64,000 nt of DNA from Gammaproteobacteria bacterium (GTDB taxonomy: Bacteria; Pseudomonadota; Gammaproteobacteria; Porifericomitales; Porifericomitaceae). The notes beneath the pieces were generated by a model, which was given only the letters and a program-made list of their open reading frames with translations, searched no databases and was not told the DNA's origin. A program made the position numbers and the translations under genes. Location of the stretch: positions 1 through 64,000 of the forward strand of contig JABAAT010000016.1 of assembly GCA_014238615.1 (NCBI GenBank), read 5' to 3'. This document shows positions 46,119-54,808 of the stretch, piece after piece. Every line of letters starts with the position of its first letter. Positions within the stretch are counted from its first letter, which is position 1.

Positions 46119-46778
46119 ATGGCTCAATCAGCAGTTGCTTTTTATCCTAAGTCTGTAGCGCAGATAGGCGTCTCAAAGACCTTACGTAACACTTACTTGC
46201 TGTTGTCGATGAGTCTGCTGTTCTGTGGGCTTTGCGCTTATGTTTCAAGCCGTATGGGATTGTTTATTTCGTCTCCCTGGCTTTTTCTGATTGGCTTTTT
46301 AGGCTTCAGCTGGGGCGCCCAGGTGTTGTGCAACAGCGTTTGGGGTCTGGCCATGGTTTTCGGCCTGACGGGCTTCACCGGGCTCTACCTGGCCCCGATA
46401 TTGCTCTTTGCAAGTGTTCCAGGCGGAAAGGAGTTGGTGATAACCGCCGCGGGCGGTACGGGCGCCATTTTCCTGGGTTTATCAGGTTACGTACTGGTGA
46501 CCCGCAAGAACTTCAATTTCCTGGGAGGCATGATCTGCGTTGGCTTCCTGGTGGCTTTTCTGGCCATGCTGGCAAGTATCGTTTTCCAGATGCAGGCGCT
46601 TTCTCTCGCGGTGTCGGCGGCCTTCATGTTTCTCTCCGCGGCTGGCATTCTGCACGCCACCAGCCGCATGGTGCATGATCCCTCCACGAATTACATCGTG
46701 ATGACAGTCACCCTGTTCGTCTATATCTACAATATCTTCATCACCTTGCTGCACCTTCTGAGTTTTTCCAGGGACTGA
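46119..46778 (+). CDS. yccA: Bax inhibitor-1 / YccA family membrane protein
   Basis: YccA-type proteins are seven-helix inner-membrane proteins; E. coli YccA modulates the FtsH protease. The 219-residue product has seven hydrophobic segments from about residue 25 to 215, the start of the family pattern V-L-R-N-T-Y-L-L-L-S (here S-K-T-L-R-N-T-Y) and the end I-Y-N-I-F-I-T-L-L-H-L-L. It is followed by a terminator. Whether it regulates FtsH here is inference. Confidence 0.93.
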   Translation: MAQSAVAFYPKSVAQIGVSKTLRNTYLLLSMSLLFCGLCAYVSSRMGLFISSPWLFLIGFLGFSWGAQVLCNSVWGLAMVFGLTGFTGLYLAPILLFASVPGGKELVITAAGGTGAIFLGLSGYVLVTRKNFNFLGGMICVGFLVAFLAMLASIVFQMQALSLAVSAAFMFLSAAGILHATSRMVHDPSTNYIVMTVTLFVYIYNIFITLLHLLSFSRD

Positions 46779-46834
46779 AAGCCGGGGATTGGCGGCATCA
46801 GCGGCGGGCGGGGGCTTCGCTGCCTGCGTAGAGG

Positions 46835-46867
46835 CATCCTCTCTTCCTGGAGGATGGGCGCCTTTTT
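46835..46867 (+). terminator. Intrinsic terminator after yccA
   Basis: CATCCTC (46835-46841) pairs with GAGGATG (46850-46856) around an 8-base loop, and a run of five Ts follows at 46863-46867 after a short GGCGCC spacer. It is 57 bp past the yccA stop. Confidence 0.6.
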
Positions 46868-46896
46868 CCTTTCCATCCATGTCCTTTCCATCCAGG
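46867..46896. repeat. Two tandem 15-bp repeats at the yccA/copB junction
   Basis: tcctttccatccatg is followed directly by tcctttccatccagg. It lies right after the T-run of the yccA terminator and 40 bp before the copB stop. Confidence 0.85.
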
Positions 46897-46936
46897 GATA
46901 GGACGGGGGGCCGCGGGGGCTTACGAGGACGGCTTT

Positions 46937-47962
46937 TTAGAACCAGAAGCGCAGGCCGGCCAGGTAGCGGGTTTCATGGGCGGCGGTTGCATCGGCCCTG
47001 GCGTAGTCTTTCGTCTTGCCGAATTTCCCCATCCACTCCACCCCGATGTAGGGGGCGAAGCGCGGCGAGAGCTGGTAGCGCAGGCGGATTCCGGCCGTGA
47101 GGTCGGAGAGTCCTTTGCCTCTTCCGCCGGCCTCGTCGTTTTTGCCGTGGAGGGTGATTTCCACGCGCGGTTGCAGGCCGATGCGTTGGCTGATCAGCAA
47201 GTCGTATTCGACCTCAATGATCAGCGCCGTGCGCGTGCCTGCCCCGAGATAGGCCGTGGCGTCGATCTCGAACCAGTAAGGTGCCAGTCCCTGTGCACCC
47301 AGGGCCAGCCAGAGGCGATCCGGCCCATCCCCGGTGTCATAGCGGATTCCCACCTGTGCGTCCCAGAAGCTGGTGACGGCCTGGCTGTATAACAGGTCGG
47401 TGCCTGATTCTTCCAGGCCGCCCCGTGTGTAGTCGCCTTCCGCCTTGATGACCAGTTTCCGGTAAGTGCGGCCGAACCAGGCCTGGACGTCGTAGATGCT
47501 GACGTTGTTGTCTGTCCACACCTGTTCCAGGCGATGCACCAGCAGGGCGCCGGAGGAATGTTCGTCGGAGAGCCGGAAGCGGGGAGCGTCGGGGAGGGAG
47601 TAGGGAGCGTTCTCCAGGCTGTATCCGCCCGAGTAAGCGTGCGGGTCGCGCGCGTCCGGTGGGGCGGCTCCACCCTGCGCTCGTGCGTGTGTGCCGTGCT
47701 CGGGTGTGCCGTGCTCGGGTGTGCCGTGCTCAATGGGTGGTGCCTGCGTGTCGGGTGAGGCTGCTTCAGGGCGCCTGGGGTCGTGCCCCGTGTCCGTGTG
47801 GGTGGACTGCCGCTCCGACGCGGCCCCGACCTCGTGGGCGTGGTGTGCGCCGTGGGGAACGTTGTTTCGAGGTGGTACGCATGCTGTTGCCTGGAGCAGT
47901 AGCAGCATGGCCGCCGCCAGGGAGGCTTTAGGCGCCAGGGGGTCTTTAGGAGTGGATTTCAG
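46937..47962 (-). CDS. copB: Copper resistance outer-membrane protein B
   Basis: CopB is a beta-barrel outer-membrane partner of CopA in copper sequestration. The C-terminal roughly 200 residues carry the CopB barrel (D-A-Q-V-G-I-R-Y-D, P-Y-W-F-E-I-D-A-T-A-Y-L-G, Y-L-A-G-L-R-F-W-F). The N-terminal part is His- and Pro-rich with an E-H-G-T-P repeat, presumably copper-binding. The first ATG (47908) leaves a signal peptide without a basic start. Reading upstream in frame gives K-S-T-P-K-D-P-L-A-P-K-A-S-L-A-A-A, a proper n-region, from a CTG at 47962; I annotate from there but the true start is uncertain. It follows copA by 33 bp. Confidence 0.88.
   Translation of the reverse strand: MKSTPKDPLAPKASLAAAMLLLLQATACVPPRNNVPHGAHHAHEVGAASERQSTHTDTGHDPRRPEAASPDTQAPPIEHGTPEHGTPEHGTHARAQGGAAPPDARDPHAYSGGYSLENAPYSLPDAPRFRLSDEHSSGALLVHRLEQVWTDNNVSIYDVQAWFGRTYRKLVIKAEGDYTRGGLEESGTDLLYSQAVTSFWDAQVGIRYDTGDGPDRLWLALGAQGLAPYWFEIDATAYLGAGTRTALIIEVEYDLLISQRIGLQPRVEITLHGKNDEAGGRGKGLSDLTAGIRLRYQLSPRFAPYIGVEWMGKFGKTKDYARADATAAHETRYLAGLRFWF
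47691..47735 (-). repeat. 15-bp tandem repeat in the His-rich part of copB
   Basis: gtgccgtgctcgggt occurs twice in tandem (47691-47720) followed by a diverged third copy. On the coding strand it gives the repeated pentapeptide E-H-G-T-P, a candidate copper-binding repeat that can vary in length without frameshift. Confidence 0.92.
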
Positions 47963-47995
47963 GGGGGCTTCTGGGGGGCTGAAGGCGTGACTTTG

Positions 47996-49792
47996 CTAGG
48001 ATATCACCACTTCGCGGAACATGCCGGCCGTCATGTGGAACATCAGGTGGCAGTGCCAGGCCCAGCGTCCAAGCGCGTCGGCTGTCACCAGGAAGCTGAT
48101 GCGCTGCGCCGGTTGCACCGGGATGGTATGGCGGCGGGACATGAACCGGCCGCGGTCGTTTTCCTGTTCGCTCCACAGGCCATGCAGGTGCATGGGATGA
48201 GTCATCATGGTGTCATTCTGAAGAATCACCCTGAGTCGTTCGTTGTGGCGCATGTGCACCGGGGTGCTGGCGCCGAATTCAAGGCCGTCAAACGACCAAC
48301 TGTAGCGCTCCATGTTGCCGGTGAGATGCAGTTCGATTTCGCGCACCGGGATACGCGCGTCCCGCGCTCCGCCGATGGTATGCAAGTCGTCCAGCGTCAG
48401 TACCCGGCGGCCGTTATCGCGCAGTCCAATGCCTGGATCATCGAGGTTGGTGCGCGGCGCATCGACGCGCATGTCCACCGAGGGGCCGTATTCGGTGCGT
48501 GCGTGGCGTACCTTTCCCGATGGCATGGCCAGTGGGTTGCCGTGGTTGGCATGCGCCCCGTGCTCCTGTGCCATGTTCGCGTGGTGCATGCCTTCGCCCG
48601 TGGCCTGCTTTCCGTGCCCGTGCATGTGTGTTCCATGCTGCATGGCTCCCATCATGTCGACCGGGGTCAGCCATGTGACCGGGTCAAGGGCTGGAATTGG
48701 GGCGCTTAATCCCGGGCGCGCGGCCAGGGTGCCGCACGCGAAGCCCGTGCGATCCATGCCCTGGGCAAACAGGGTGTAGGCCTCCTCTTCAGGCCCAATG
48801 ATCACGTCATAGGTCTCGCCGGGGCCGAAGCGGAATTCATCCACCGTCACCGGTTCCACATCCTGGCCGTCGGCCTGCACCACGGTCATCTTCAAGCCGG
48901 GGATGCGCAGGTCGTAGAAGCTGTTCCCCGAGCTGTTGATGCAGCGCAGCCGCACCCGCTCGCCGGGATGAAACAAGGCGGTCCAGTTGCCTTCCGGCGT
49001 GGTGCCGTTCACCAGGTAAGTCAGCACCGCTGACGAGAGATCCGCCAGATCGGTGGGATGCATGCGCATTCGGTTCCACATGCGGCGCCTGTTCAGCGTA
49101 TCGCCTAAACCCACTTGTGACAGGTCGGCAAAGAAGTCCTGTACGGTGGGAGGATTGAGATTGTAAACCGCGCTCTGTTTTTTCAGGCTGGCGAAGGCGC
49201 GCATCGGAGTTTCACCGGTCCAGTCTGAAAGCTGCACGATGTAGTCCCGGTCGGCGTGAAAACGCTCGGCCCGGCGCGGCTCAATGATGAGCGCGCCGTA
49301 CATGCCCGTCATCTCCTGCGTTCCGACGTGAGAGTGATACCAGTAAGTGCCGCTCTGCCGCAACCGGAACCGGTAGGTGAAGGTTTCCCCCGGTGCGATG
49401 CCGTTGAAACTGATGCCGGGTACACCGTCCATCTGGTAGGGCAGAATCACGCCGTGCCAGTGGATGGAGGTTATTTCCCGCATCCGGTTGGTGACGTGAA
49501 TGGTGACCTCGTCGCCTTCGCGCAGGCGCAGCGTTGGCGCGGGAATCGATCCGTTGATGGTGGTCGCTGTCTGTGGCGTCCCGGTGAAGTTGACCAACGA
49601 TTTTGCTACCACCAGGGTGATTTCCGTCCCTTTCAGTACAGGTGCGGTCCCAGAGCCGGCGAAACGATGTAGTGGAGCCGTCGCATGCGCCAAGGTTGGT
49701 ATGCCGGCCAGTACGCCGCTCGCGGCCAGTCCCTGCACGAAGCGGCGGCGGGACATGGGGAGACGGATATCCCTGGGTGGCGCGGTCTTCAT
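47996..49792 (-). CDS. copA: Copper resistance multicopper oxidase A
   Basis: CopA is a periplasmic multicopper oxidase that oxidises Cu(I) and binds copper. The 598-residue product has a Tat signal (S-R-R-R-F-V-Q-G then a hydrophobic run to A-H-A), three cupredoxin domains and all copper-site motifs: H-W-H-G, H-S-H-V-G, H-P-M-H-L-H-G and W-H-C-H-L-M-F-H. A Met/His-rich loop (M-Q-H-G-T-H-M-H-G-H-G and following) lies between domains 2 and 3. It is the first gene of copAB. In methanotrophs copper is central to methane oxidation, but no pmo link is visible here. Confidence 0.96.
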   Translation of the reverse strand: MKTAPPRDIRLPMSRRRFVQGLAASGVLAGIPTLAHATAPLHRFAGSGTAPVLKGTEITLVVAKSLVNFTGTPQTATTINGSIPAPTLRLREGDEVTIHVTNRMREITSIHWHGVILPYQMDGVPGISFNGIAPGETFTYRFRLRQSGTYWYHSHVGTQEMTGMYGALIIEPRRAERFHADRDYIVQLSDWTGETPMRAFASLKKQSAVYNLNPPTVQDFFADLSQVGLGDTLNRRRMWNRMRMHPTDLADLSSAVLTYLVNGTTPEGNWTALFHPGERVRLRCINSSGNSFYDLRIPGLKMTVVQADGQDVEPVTVDEFRFGPGETYDVIIGPEEEAYTLFAQGMDRTGFACGTLAARPGLSAPIPALDPVTWLTPVDMMGAMQHGTHMHGHGKQATGEGMHHANMAQEHGAHANHGNPLAMPSGKVRHARTEYGPSVDMRVDAPRTNLDDPGIGLRDNGRRVLTLDDLHTIGGARDARIPVREIELHLTGNMERYSWSFDGLEFGASTPVHMRHNERLRVILQNDTMMTHPMHLHGLWSEQENDRGRFMSRRHTIPVQPAQRISFLVTADALGRWAWHCHLMFHMTAGMFREVVIS

Positions 49793-49932
49793 CCGATAGT
49801 CTTCACCCGACTTGCCGTTTCCCCGGAGCGGAAGCCGGCGCGCCGTCTCTCCGGGACGTGGTCACCAGGGCGAGGCCGCCCTTAAGTGGGTCAGGGCCGC
49901 CTTTAAGTTCCGGGGAAGTATCCGGAGGATTG

Positions 49933-50826
49933 CTAGGGGCTCGCATCATAAGCGCGCACCGTGCCGTTTTTCATCATGGGGATGAGCAACAGGTCCAGTT
50001 CGGGGATGTACTCCAGATCGGCGCTGCCCTGTTCCAGGTCCAGCAGTTCGGTGGCCTGTCCCTGTGCATCAATGTACAGCAGGCTCCCGACCATCCAGTC
50101 AGTGACATAATAGCCGCCCCCCTGGGCCGGCTCGATGCCGTCCAGGTTGCCCTGCGCCGAGCCGTCTCCCAGGCTGCCGAGCCCCTGCCCGGAATAGTCC
50201 ACGCTCTTGAGGTGTCCGGGAATCGTCGTTTCAAAGCCTCCCCCGGTGCGTACCCCCCAGGCGCCGATGAGCAGGCGTCCTGTTTCCGCCAGCAGGCCGT
50301 TGGGGGATTCAAGTCCAGGGGTTTCCAGCCAGGGAATGAGTTGCCCGCCGCGCAGGCGGTAGATGACATCGCGCATCATGTCGGAGAGATAGACGCTGCC
50401 GTCCGCCGCCACGGTCACGTCATTCAGAAAGCCCGGTTCACTGACCGGGTGTTGGGCGCGTTTCGTACCCTCGGGCAGGTTGATTTCGACCAGGGCTTCC
50501 CGGTCGCCGATGTAGAGGATGTCGGCCTGTATGTCCAGGCCCCTGGGCTCCAGCAGGCCTTCGACCCAGCGTTGCTCCAGCAGTTTTCCGTCCGGGGCCA
50601 GGCGGGAAATAAAACCGCCGCCTTCGTTGCCTTGGTTCATGTTGGAGACGTACAGGACCCCGCGCCGGGCGTCGTAGGCCACTGATTCCGGGCTGCTGAA
50701 GCCGGGTGTTTCCCAGGCGAGCCGAGGGACGGGGGGATTGGCCAGGGCTGTCGTCGCCAGGACCGTCGTACATAAGGCTGTTACAGCCAGAATATTGCAA
50801 AACGGGGGGTTGGGGTTACTTTTCAC
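49933..50826 (-). CDS. Secreted SMP-30/gluconolactonase-like beta-propeller protein
   Basis: The 297-residue product has a signal peptide (I-L-A-V-T-A-L-C-T-T-V-L-A-T-T-A-L-A) and repeated blade motifs (E-S-V-A-Y-D-A-R-R-G-V-L-Y-V-S-N, N-D-V-T-V-A-A-D-G-S-V-Y-L-S-D, P-N-G-L-L-A-E) of the SMP-30 / strictosidine-synthase-like six-bladed propellers. These include calcium-dependent lactonases; here the substrate is unknown. The start is GTG. It lies 140 bp from copA on the same strand, so a functional link to copper is possible but not shown. Confidence 0.8.
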   Translation of the reverse strand: MKSNPNPPFCNILAVTALCTTVLATTALANPPVPRLAWETPGFSSPESVAYDARRGVLYVSNMNQGNEGGGFISRLAPDGKLLEQRWVEGLLEPRGLDIQADILYIGDREALVEINLPEGTKRAQHPVSEPGFLNDVTVAADGSVYLSDMMRDVIYRLRGGQLIPWLETPGLESPNGLLAETGRLLIGAWGVRTGGGFETTIPGHLKSVDYSGQGLGSLGDGSAQGNLDGIEPAQGGGYYVTDWMVGSLLYIDAQGQATELLDLEQGSADLEYIPELDLLLIPMMKNGTVRAYDASP

Positions 50827-51177
50827 GTTTGGATCCTTTATTCATGTTTTAAGAGGGCATGTTTCAAGAGGGCATGCTCGCGAAGGCACTGTAAAACCTT
50901 AAACTCGTTCTAATCTAACATGCGCCGGTGCGGCCGTGGGAGAAGTCAATGCGGCGGCGATCCTGGGTCTTAACCCCGGGTTTTCTCCGGGCGGCCGGCT
51001 ACGGACGCGGCTCCTGGTTTGTCCGTGCGGGCTGTTTCCCTGTAAAATACCCGGCAAATGCCGTGTCATTGACCGCCCGCCCGGAACGGATTGAGCACAG
51101 CCGTCAGGCTGCAACACCGCACCGTCACGATGCGCCCCCGTATTTTACCTGCAGACTTCTGAAGTCCGCCTCACGCC
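50827..51177. promoter_or_regulatory. Divergent region upstream of the SMP-30-like gene and the MscS-type channel
   Basis: This 351-bp stretch is non-coding. A tandem 15-bp pair (gttttaagagggcat / gtttcaagagggcat, 50846-50875) lies 20 bp upstream of the SMP-30-like start, where its copies could be binding sites. To the right TTGTCC (51019-51024), an 18-bp spacer and TAAAAT (51043-51048) form a plausible promoter for the channel gene. A CGGCA/TGCCG hairpin follows at 51052-51063. Confidence 0.5.
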
Positions 51178-52299
51178 ATGCAAACTTACCTGAACACAGT
51201 CGCCTTCTTCACGCCCCTCGCTTTGGCCCTGTTCCTGGCCGGCGTCCAGTTCTGGTTGTTCAAGGCGCTGGCCCGGCACGCCAGGCGCAACGACCGAACC
51301 ATGTTCCTGGGGAACGTGCTGCAGGCCGCGCGCCTGCCGGTGACGGTGTTGATCCTGTTTTTCGGCTTCCGACACCAGTTAGAGAACATCGTCACCCTGT
51401 ACTGGGAGTGGGACAAGCGCCTTGACACTTTTTTTGAGCTGGTTGGCCTGCTGCTGCTGTTCTGGGTGTTGCTGCGCCTGTTGCACGAGGGGCAGCAGCG
51501 CGTCCTGATGCTGCTTGGCCGGCGGCGGGATCTCACGATACGGGACAGAACGAATGTGGGCATGGTCGTCAAGATCCTGCAAATGCTGCTTGCGCTTGTA
51601 TGGTTCATGGCTGTCCTGCAGCTTTTCGGCATTCAGATCACCTCCCTGCTTGCCCTGGGCGGCGTCGGCGGCCTGGTGTTTGGCTTGGCGGCCAAGGATT
51701 TGCTGGCTAATTTTTTCGGCGGCGCGATTGTCTATATGGATCGCCCCTTTGAGGTCGGTGACTGGATTCGCTGTCCCGAGCATGGGGTTGAGGGCGTGGT
51801 AGAGCATATTGGTTGGCGCATGACGCGTATTCTGACCTTTGAGAAACGCTTCCTGTACGTGCCGAATTCAACCTTCACCACCGCGGTGGTGGAGAATCCT
51901 TCACGCATGCTGAATCGACGTATCTACGAATACCTGGGCGTGCGCTATGAAGACCATGAAAAGGTCGCGGGCCTTCTGGAGGCGGTGCGCGGCATGCTGC
52001 AGGAACATCCGGAGATAGACCAGCAGCAAACGCTCATGGTGAACCTGGATCGCTATTCCCCCTCCTCGCTGGATTTTTTCATCTACACCTTTACCCGTAC
52101 CACCGACTGGGTGAAGTTCCATGAGATCAAGCAGGACGTGATGCTGCGCATTCTGAAACTTATCGCCGCGCACGGCGCCGAATGCGCGTTTCCCACCACC
52201 ACGGTTCAGCTCAAGCCGGAGCCGGCCCCCGGGCGCGTCCCGGGCGTGCCCCTTACCGATGGAACTATCCTTCCTGAAAGCGCAAGCCCTGGGCAATGA
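51178..52299 (+). CDS. MscS-family mechanosensitive ion channel
   Basis: MscS-type channels release osmolytes on hypo-osmotic shock. The 373-residue product has five membrane segments; the last is the pore-lining helix with the Gly/Ala pattern S-L-L-A-L-G-G-V-G-G-L-V-F-G-L-A-A-K-D, followed by N-F-F-G-G and the beta domain (D-R-P-F-E-V-G-D-W-I). The extra N-terminal helices are like E. coli YnaI/YbdG rather than MscS itself. The 3' end overlaps dapF by 41 bp. Confidence 0.93.
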   Translation: MQTYLNTVAFFTPLALALFLAGVQFWLFKALARHARRNDRTMFLGNVLQAARLPVTVLILFFGFRHQLENIVTLYWEWDKRLDTFFELVGLLLLFWVLLRLLHEGQQRVLMLLGRRRDLTIRDRTNVGMVVKILQMLLALVWFMAVLQLFGIQITSLLALGGVGGLVFGLAAKDLLANFFGGAIVYMDRPFEVGDWIRCPEHGVEGVVEHIGWRMTRILTFEKRFLYVPNSTFTTAVVENPSRMLNRRIYEYLGVRYEDHEKVAGLLEAVRGMLQEHPEIDQQQTLMVNLDRYSPSSLDFFIYTFTRTTDWVKFHEIKQDVMLRILKLIAAHGAECAFPTTTVQLKPEPAPGRVPGVPLTDGTILPESASPGQ

Positions 52300-53098
52300 C
52301 TTCATGCTCGTGGACGCGCGGACATCCGCTCCCGGGTGGGCCGCCGTCCTGAATCCCCCCTGGGTGCGGCGGGTCGCCGATCGGCGCCTGGGGGTGGGAT
52401 TTGACCAGCTGCTGTGGTTGGAGCCCGGGACGGAGGGCGTCGCGGCCGGTTTGCGCATTTTCAACGCCGACGGTGGGGAGGTCGGCCAGTGTGGCAATGG
52501 TCTGCGTTGCGTGGGACGCTACCTGTTTGAGCGTGGTGAAGGCGCGCGGGGAACGTTGCGCGTGGCTTGCGCGTCCGGTGCGGTGGTGCTGGGTCTGCGG
52601 GCGGACGGCTGGGTGCAGGCGGAGATGGGAGCACCCTGCCTGGAGCCCGCGCGGGTGCCTTTTGAGGCCGCGGAACAGGCGCGGAGCTATTCCCTGGAGG
52701 TGGCGGGGGAGGTCGTGGAAGCGATGGTCCTGGGGCTCGGGAATCCACACGCGGTGCTGCGCGTCGAGCGCCTGGAGGAGGCGCCCGTGGCGCGCCTGGG
52801 GGCGGCGCTGAACGCCCATGCCCGTTTCCCGCTCGGAGTGAACGTCACGTTTATGCGGGTCGCGGCGCCGAACATGATTCAACTGCGGGTCTACGAGCGT
52901 GGCGCCGGTGAAACCCCGGCATGCGGCAGCGGCGCCTGCGCGGCGGCGGCGGCCGGCCGGCTACGTGGTTGGCTGGAAGATCGGGTGCGGGTGTGCTTCC
53001 CAGGCGGTGAACTGGAAGTACACTATGAGGGCGGGGAGAATTCCATGCTGTTGGCGGGTCCGGCGGCGATCGTGTACACGGGAAAAATGCAGGCCTGA
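52259..53098 (+). CDS. dapF: Diaminopimelate epimerase
   Basis: DapF interconverts LL- and meso-diaminopimelate for lysine and peptidoglycan. The 279-residue product has the catalytic cysteine pair: Cys78 in Q-C-G-N-G-L-R-C and the second in E-T-P-A-C-G-S-G-A-C. The start S-F-L-K-A-Q-A-L-G-N-D-F matches the family, placing the ATG at 52259 inside the end of the channel gene. In many relatives lysA precedes dapF; here the channel does. DUF484 follows 4 bp later. Confidence 0.97.
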   Translation: MELSFLKAQALGNDFMLVDARTSAPGWAAVLNPPWVRRVADRRLGVGFDQLLWLEPGTEGVAAGLRIFNADGGEVGQCGNGLRCVGRYLFERGEGARGTLRVACASGAVVLGLRADGWVQAEMGAPCLEPARVPFEAAEQARSYSLEVAGEVVEAMVLGLGNPHAVLRVERLEEAPVARLGAALNAHARFPLGVNVTFMRVAAPNMIQLRVYERGAGETPACGSGACAAAAAGRLRGWLEDRVRVCFPGGELEVHYEGGENSMLLAGPAAIVYTGKMQA

Positions 53099-53102
53099 GA
53101 CA

Positions 53103-53822
53103 ATGAAATGTTCCACAAAAGAGGCGGATAAGACGGCCGGAGAGATCAGCGAGGCCCAGGTGGTCGCCCACCTGAAGCGGCACTCGGACTTCTTCAGGCG
53201 GCACATGGAGCTGTTGTCTCAGCTTGATGTGCCGCATGACGTGGACGGTGTGACCTCGTTGATCGAGAGCCAGGTCAAGGTGCTGCGCGGAGAGAACAAG
53301 CGCTTCCGCAGGGAACGCGGGGAGCTTCTGGAGGCCGTGCGCGCCAACGAGGTGCTTGCCAGGCGCCTGCATGGGGCCCTGCGGAGTTTGCTGGCCGCGG
53401 ACAGTCCCGGGCGGTTTTTTGAGGCGGTGGCGCAGCAGCTACCCGGTCATTTCTCGGTGCAGGCCGTGAAACTGGTGTTGTTCGGCGCCGCGCCGAAGGG
53501 GCGTTCCGGGCAACTTCCATGGAGTCAATTTGAGGGCAGTGATTCCAGGGAGCACACCCGGTACGGGCATTTACTCAGGCACGGCAAATCCCAGGCCCTG
53601 CTCTTGGACCGGGACAAGGCTATCCTGTATTTCGGGAAGGAAAGCGAGGGTCTGCATTCCGCCGTGAGCCTGCCGTTGCAGGGGCGTTCCTGGCAGGGCC
53701 TGCTGCTGGTGGGGAGCGACAGTTCCGAACGCTTCAGCGGCGAGGTGCGCTTCGAAATGATCGACGCCTTCGCGCAGTTGCTGGCGACTGTCCTGGAGCG
53801 CTGGATCGGCACCCCGGCATGA
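53103..53822 (+). CDS. DUF484 family protein (GAF-like)
   Basis: DUF484 proteins lie between dapF and xerC in many gammaproteobacteria; their function is not established. The 239-residue product starts with [19 protein letters not shown], typical of the family, followed by a charged helix ([15 protein letters not shown]) and a GAF-like C-terminal half. The ATG at 53103 fits both family start and operon spacing. It overlaps xerC by 4 bp (ATGA). Confidence 0.92.
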   Translation: MKCSTKEADKTAGEISEAQVVAHLKRHSDFFRRHMELLSQLDVPHDVDGVTSLIESQVKVLRGENKRFRRERGELLEAVRANEVLARRLHGALRSLLAADSPGRFFEAVAQQLPGHFSVQAVKLVLFGAAPKGRSGQLPWSQFEGSDSREHTRYGHLLRHGKSQALLLDRDKAILYFGKESEGLHSAVSLPLQGRSWQGLLLVGSDSSERFSGEVRFEMIDAFAQLLATVLERWIGTPA

Positions 53823-54808
53823 TGCCCCTCGCGTCCCGCCGCCTGGACGAGTTTCTGAACGCCTGTGTGCACCTGTCGCCGCATACGCGGCGTGCCTACC
53901 GCGCCGACCTGGAACGGTTGCGGCGCTACTGCGACAGCCACGGGATCAGCGATTGGAAAGGCCTGGATCGGAACGCGGCGCAGGCTTTCGTAGCCTGGTG
54001 CCGGCAGGGGGGTCTGGGGGCGCGTTCCGTGCAACGCGTGCTCTCGGTGCTGCGTTCCTTTTTCCGCTTCCTGCTGGAGCGCGGCCTGGCGTCGTCAAAC
54101 CCCACGCGGGAGTTACGGGCGCCGCGGCGGCGGCAGCGTCTGCCGCGTCTGCTGGATGTCGATCAAGCCGGTCACTTCGTGGCGCCTCCGGTGCTGGATT
54201 CAACACCTCTGGTGGTTCGGGACCGCGCCATCCTGGAGTTGTTTTACTCTTCCGGCTTGCGGCTCTCGGAGTTGGTGGGTCTCGATTTAGGGCATTTTGA
54301 GGCGGGTGTCGCCTGTGTCCAGGTTGTCGGTAAGGGCGGCAGGCAGCGCCGTCTGCCGGTGGGGCGTTGCGCCCTGGAAGCGTTGGAGCACTGGTTGCGC
54401 CTGCGTCCCGGGCTGGCGGCGGCGCATGAGAAGGCGCTCTTCGTGGGTCGCCACGGGCGGCGGTTACAGCAGCGCGGCGTGCAGCACCTGTTCCGGCGGC
54501 GCGCGGCGCAGAGCGGCGGCGCGGTGGTGCATCCGCACATGTTGCGCCATTCCTTCGCCAGTCACCTGCTGGAATCCGGCGCTGATCTGCGCTCCGTGCA
54601 GGAACTGCTGGGCCATGCCAGCGTGCGCACCACGCAAATCTATACCCACCTGGATTTTCAACACCTTGCCGGAGTTTATGACCGTGCGCATCCGCGGGCC
54701 CGGCAACGTACCGCCGCCTCCGATGCCATGACCAACCCGCTCCGCGCTCAACCTGGAGCCAAGCCCGCGTTGCGCCCGGGCGCGGAACCAGGCCGGCGTC
54801 GACGGTGA
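53819..54808 (+). CDS. xerC: Site-specific tyrosine recombinase XerC
   Basis: XerC with XerD resolves chromosome dimers at dif. The 329-residue product has an N-terminal SAM-like domain and the catalytic residues Arg in S-S-G-L-R-L-S-E-L, Lys in G-K-G-G-R-Q-R-R, H-x-x-R in H-M-L-R-H-S-F, the second His in L-L-G-H-A-S and Tyr in Q-I-Y-T-H. Position in dapF-DUF484-xerC identifies it as XerC rather than XerD. The C-terminus is about 30 residues longer than usual and Arg/Pro/Ala-rich; its last codons overlap hslV. Confidence 0.95.
   Translation: MMPLASRRLDEFLNACVHLSPHTRRAYRADLERLRRYCDSHGISDWKGLDRNAAQAFVAWCRQGGLGARSVQRVLSVLRSFFRFLLERGLASSNPTRELRAPRRRQRLPRLLDVDQAGHFVAPPVLDSTPLVVRDRAILELFYSSGLRLSELVGLDLGHFEAGVACVQVVGKGGRQRRLPVGRCALEALEHWLRLRPGLAAAHEKALFVGRHGRRLQQRGVQHLFRRRAAQSGGAVVHPHMLRHSFASHLLESGADLRSVQELLGHASVRTTQIYTHLDFQHLAGVYDRAHPRARQRTAASDAMTNPLRAQPGAKPALRPGAEPGRRRR

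Noticed and set aside
48000-49800. Plus-strand ORFs across copA
   Set aside because: Shadow frames; CopA copper ligands and Tat signal are unambiguous on the minus strand.
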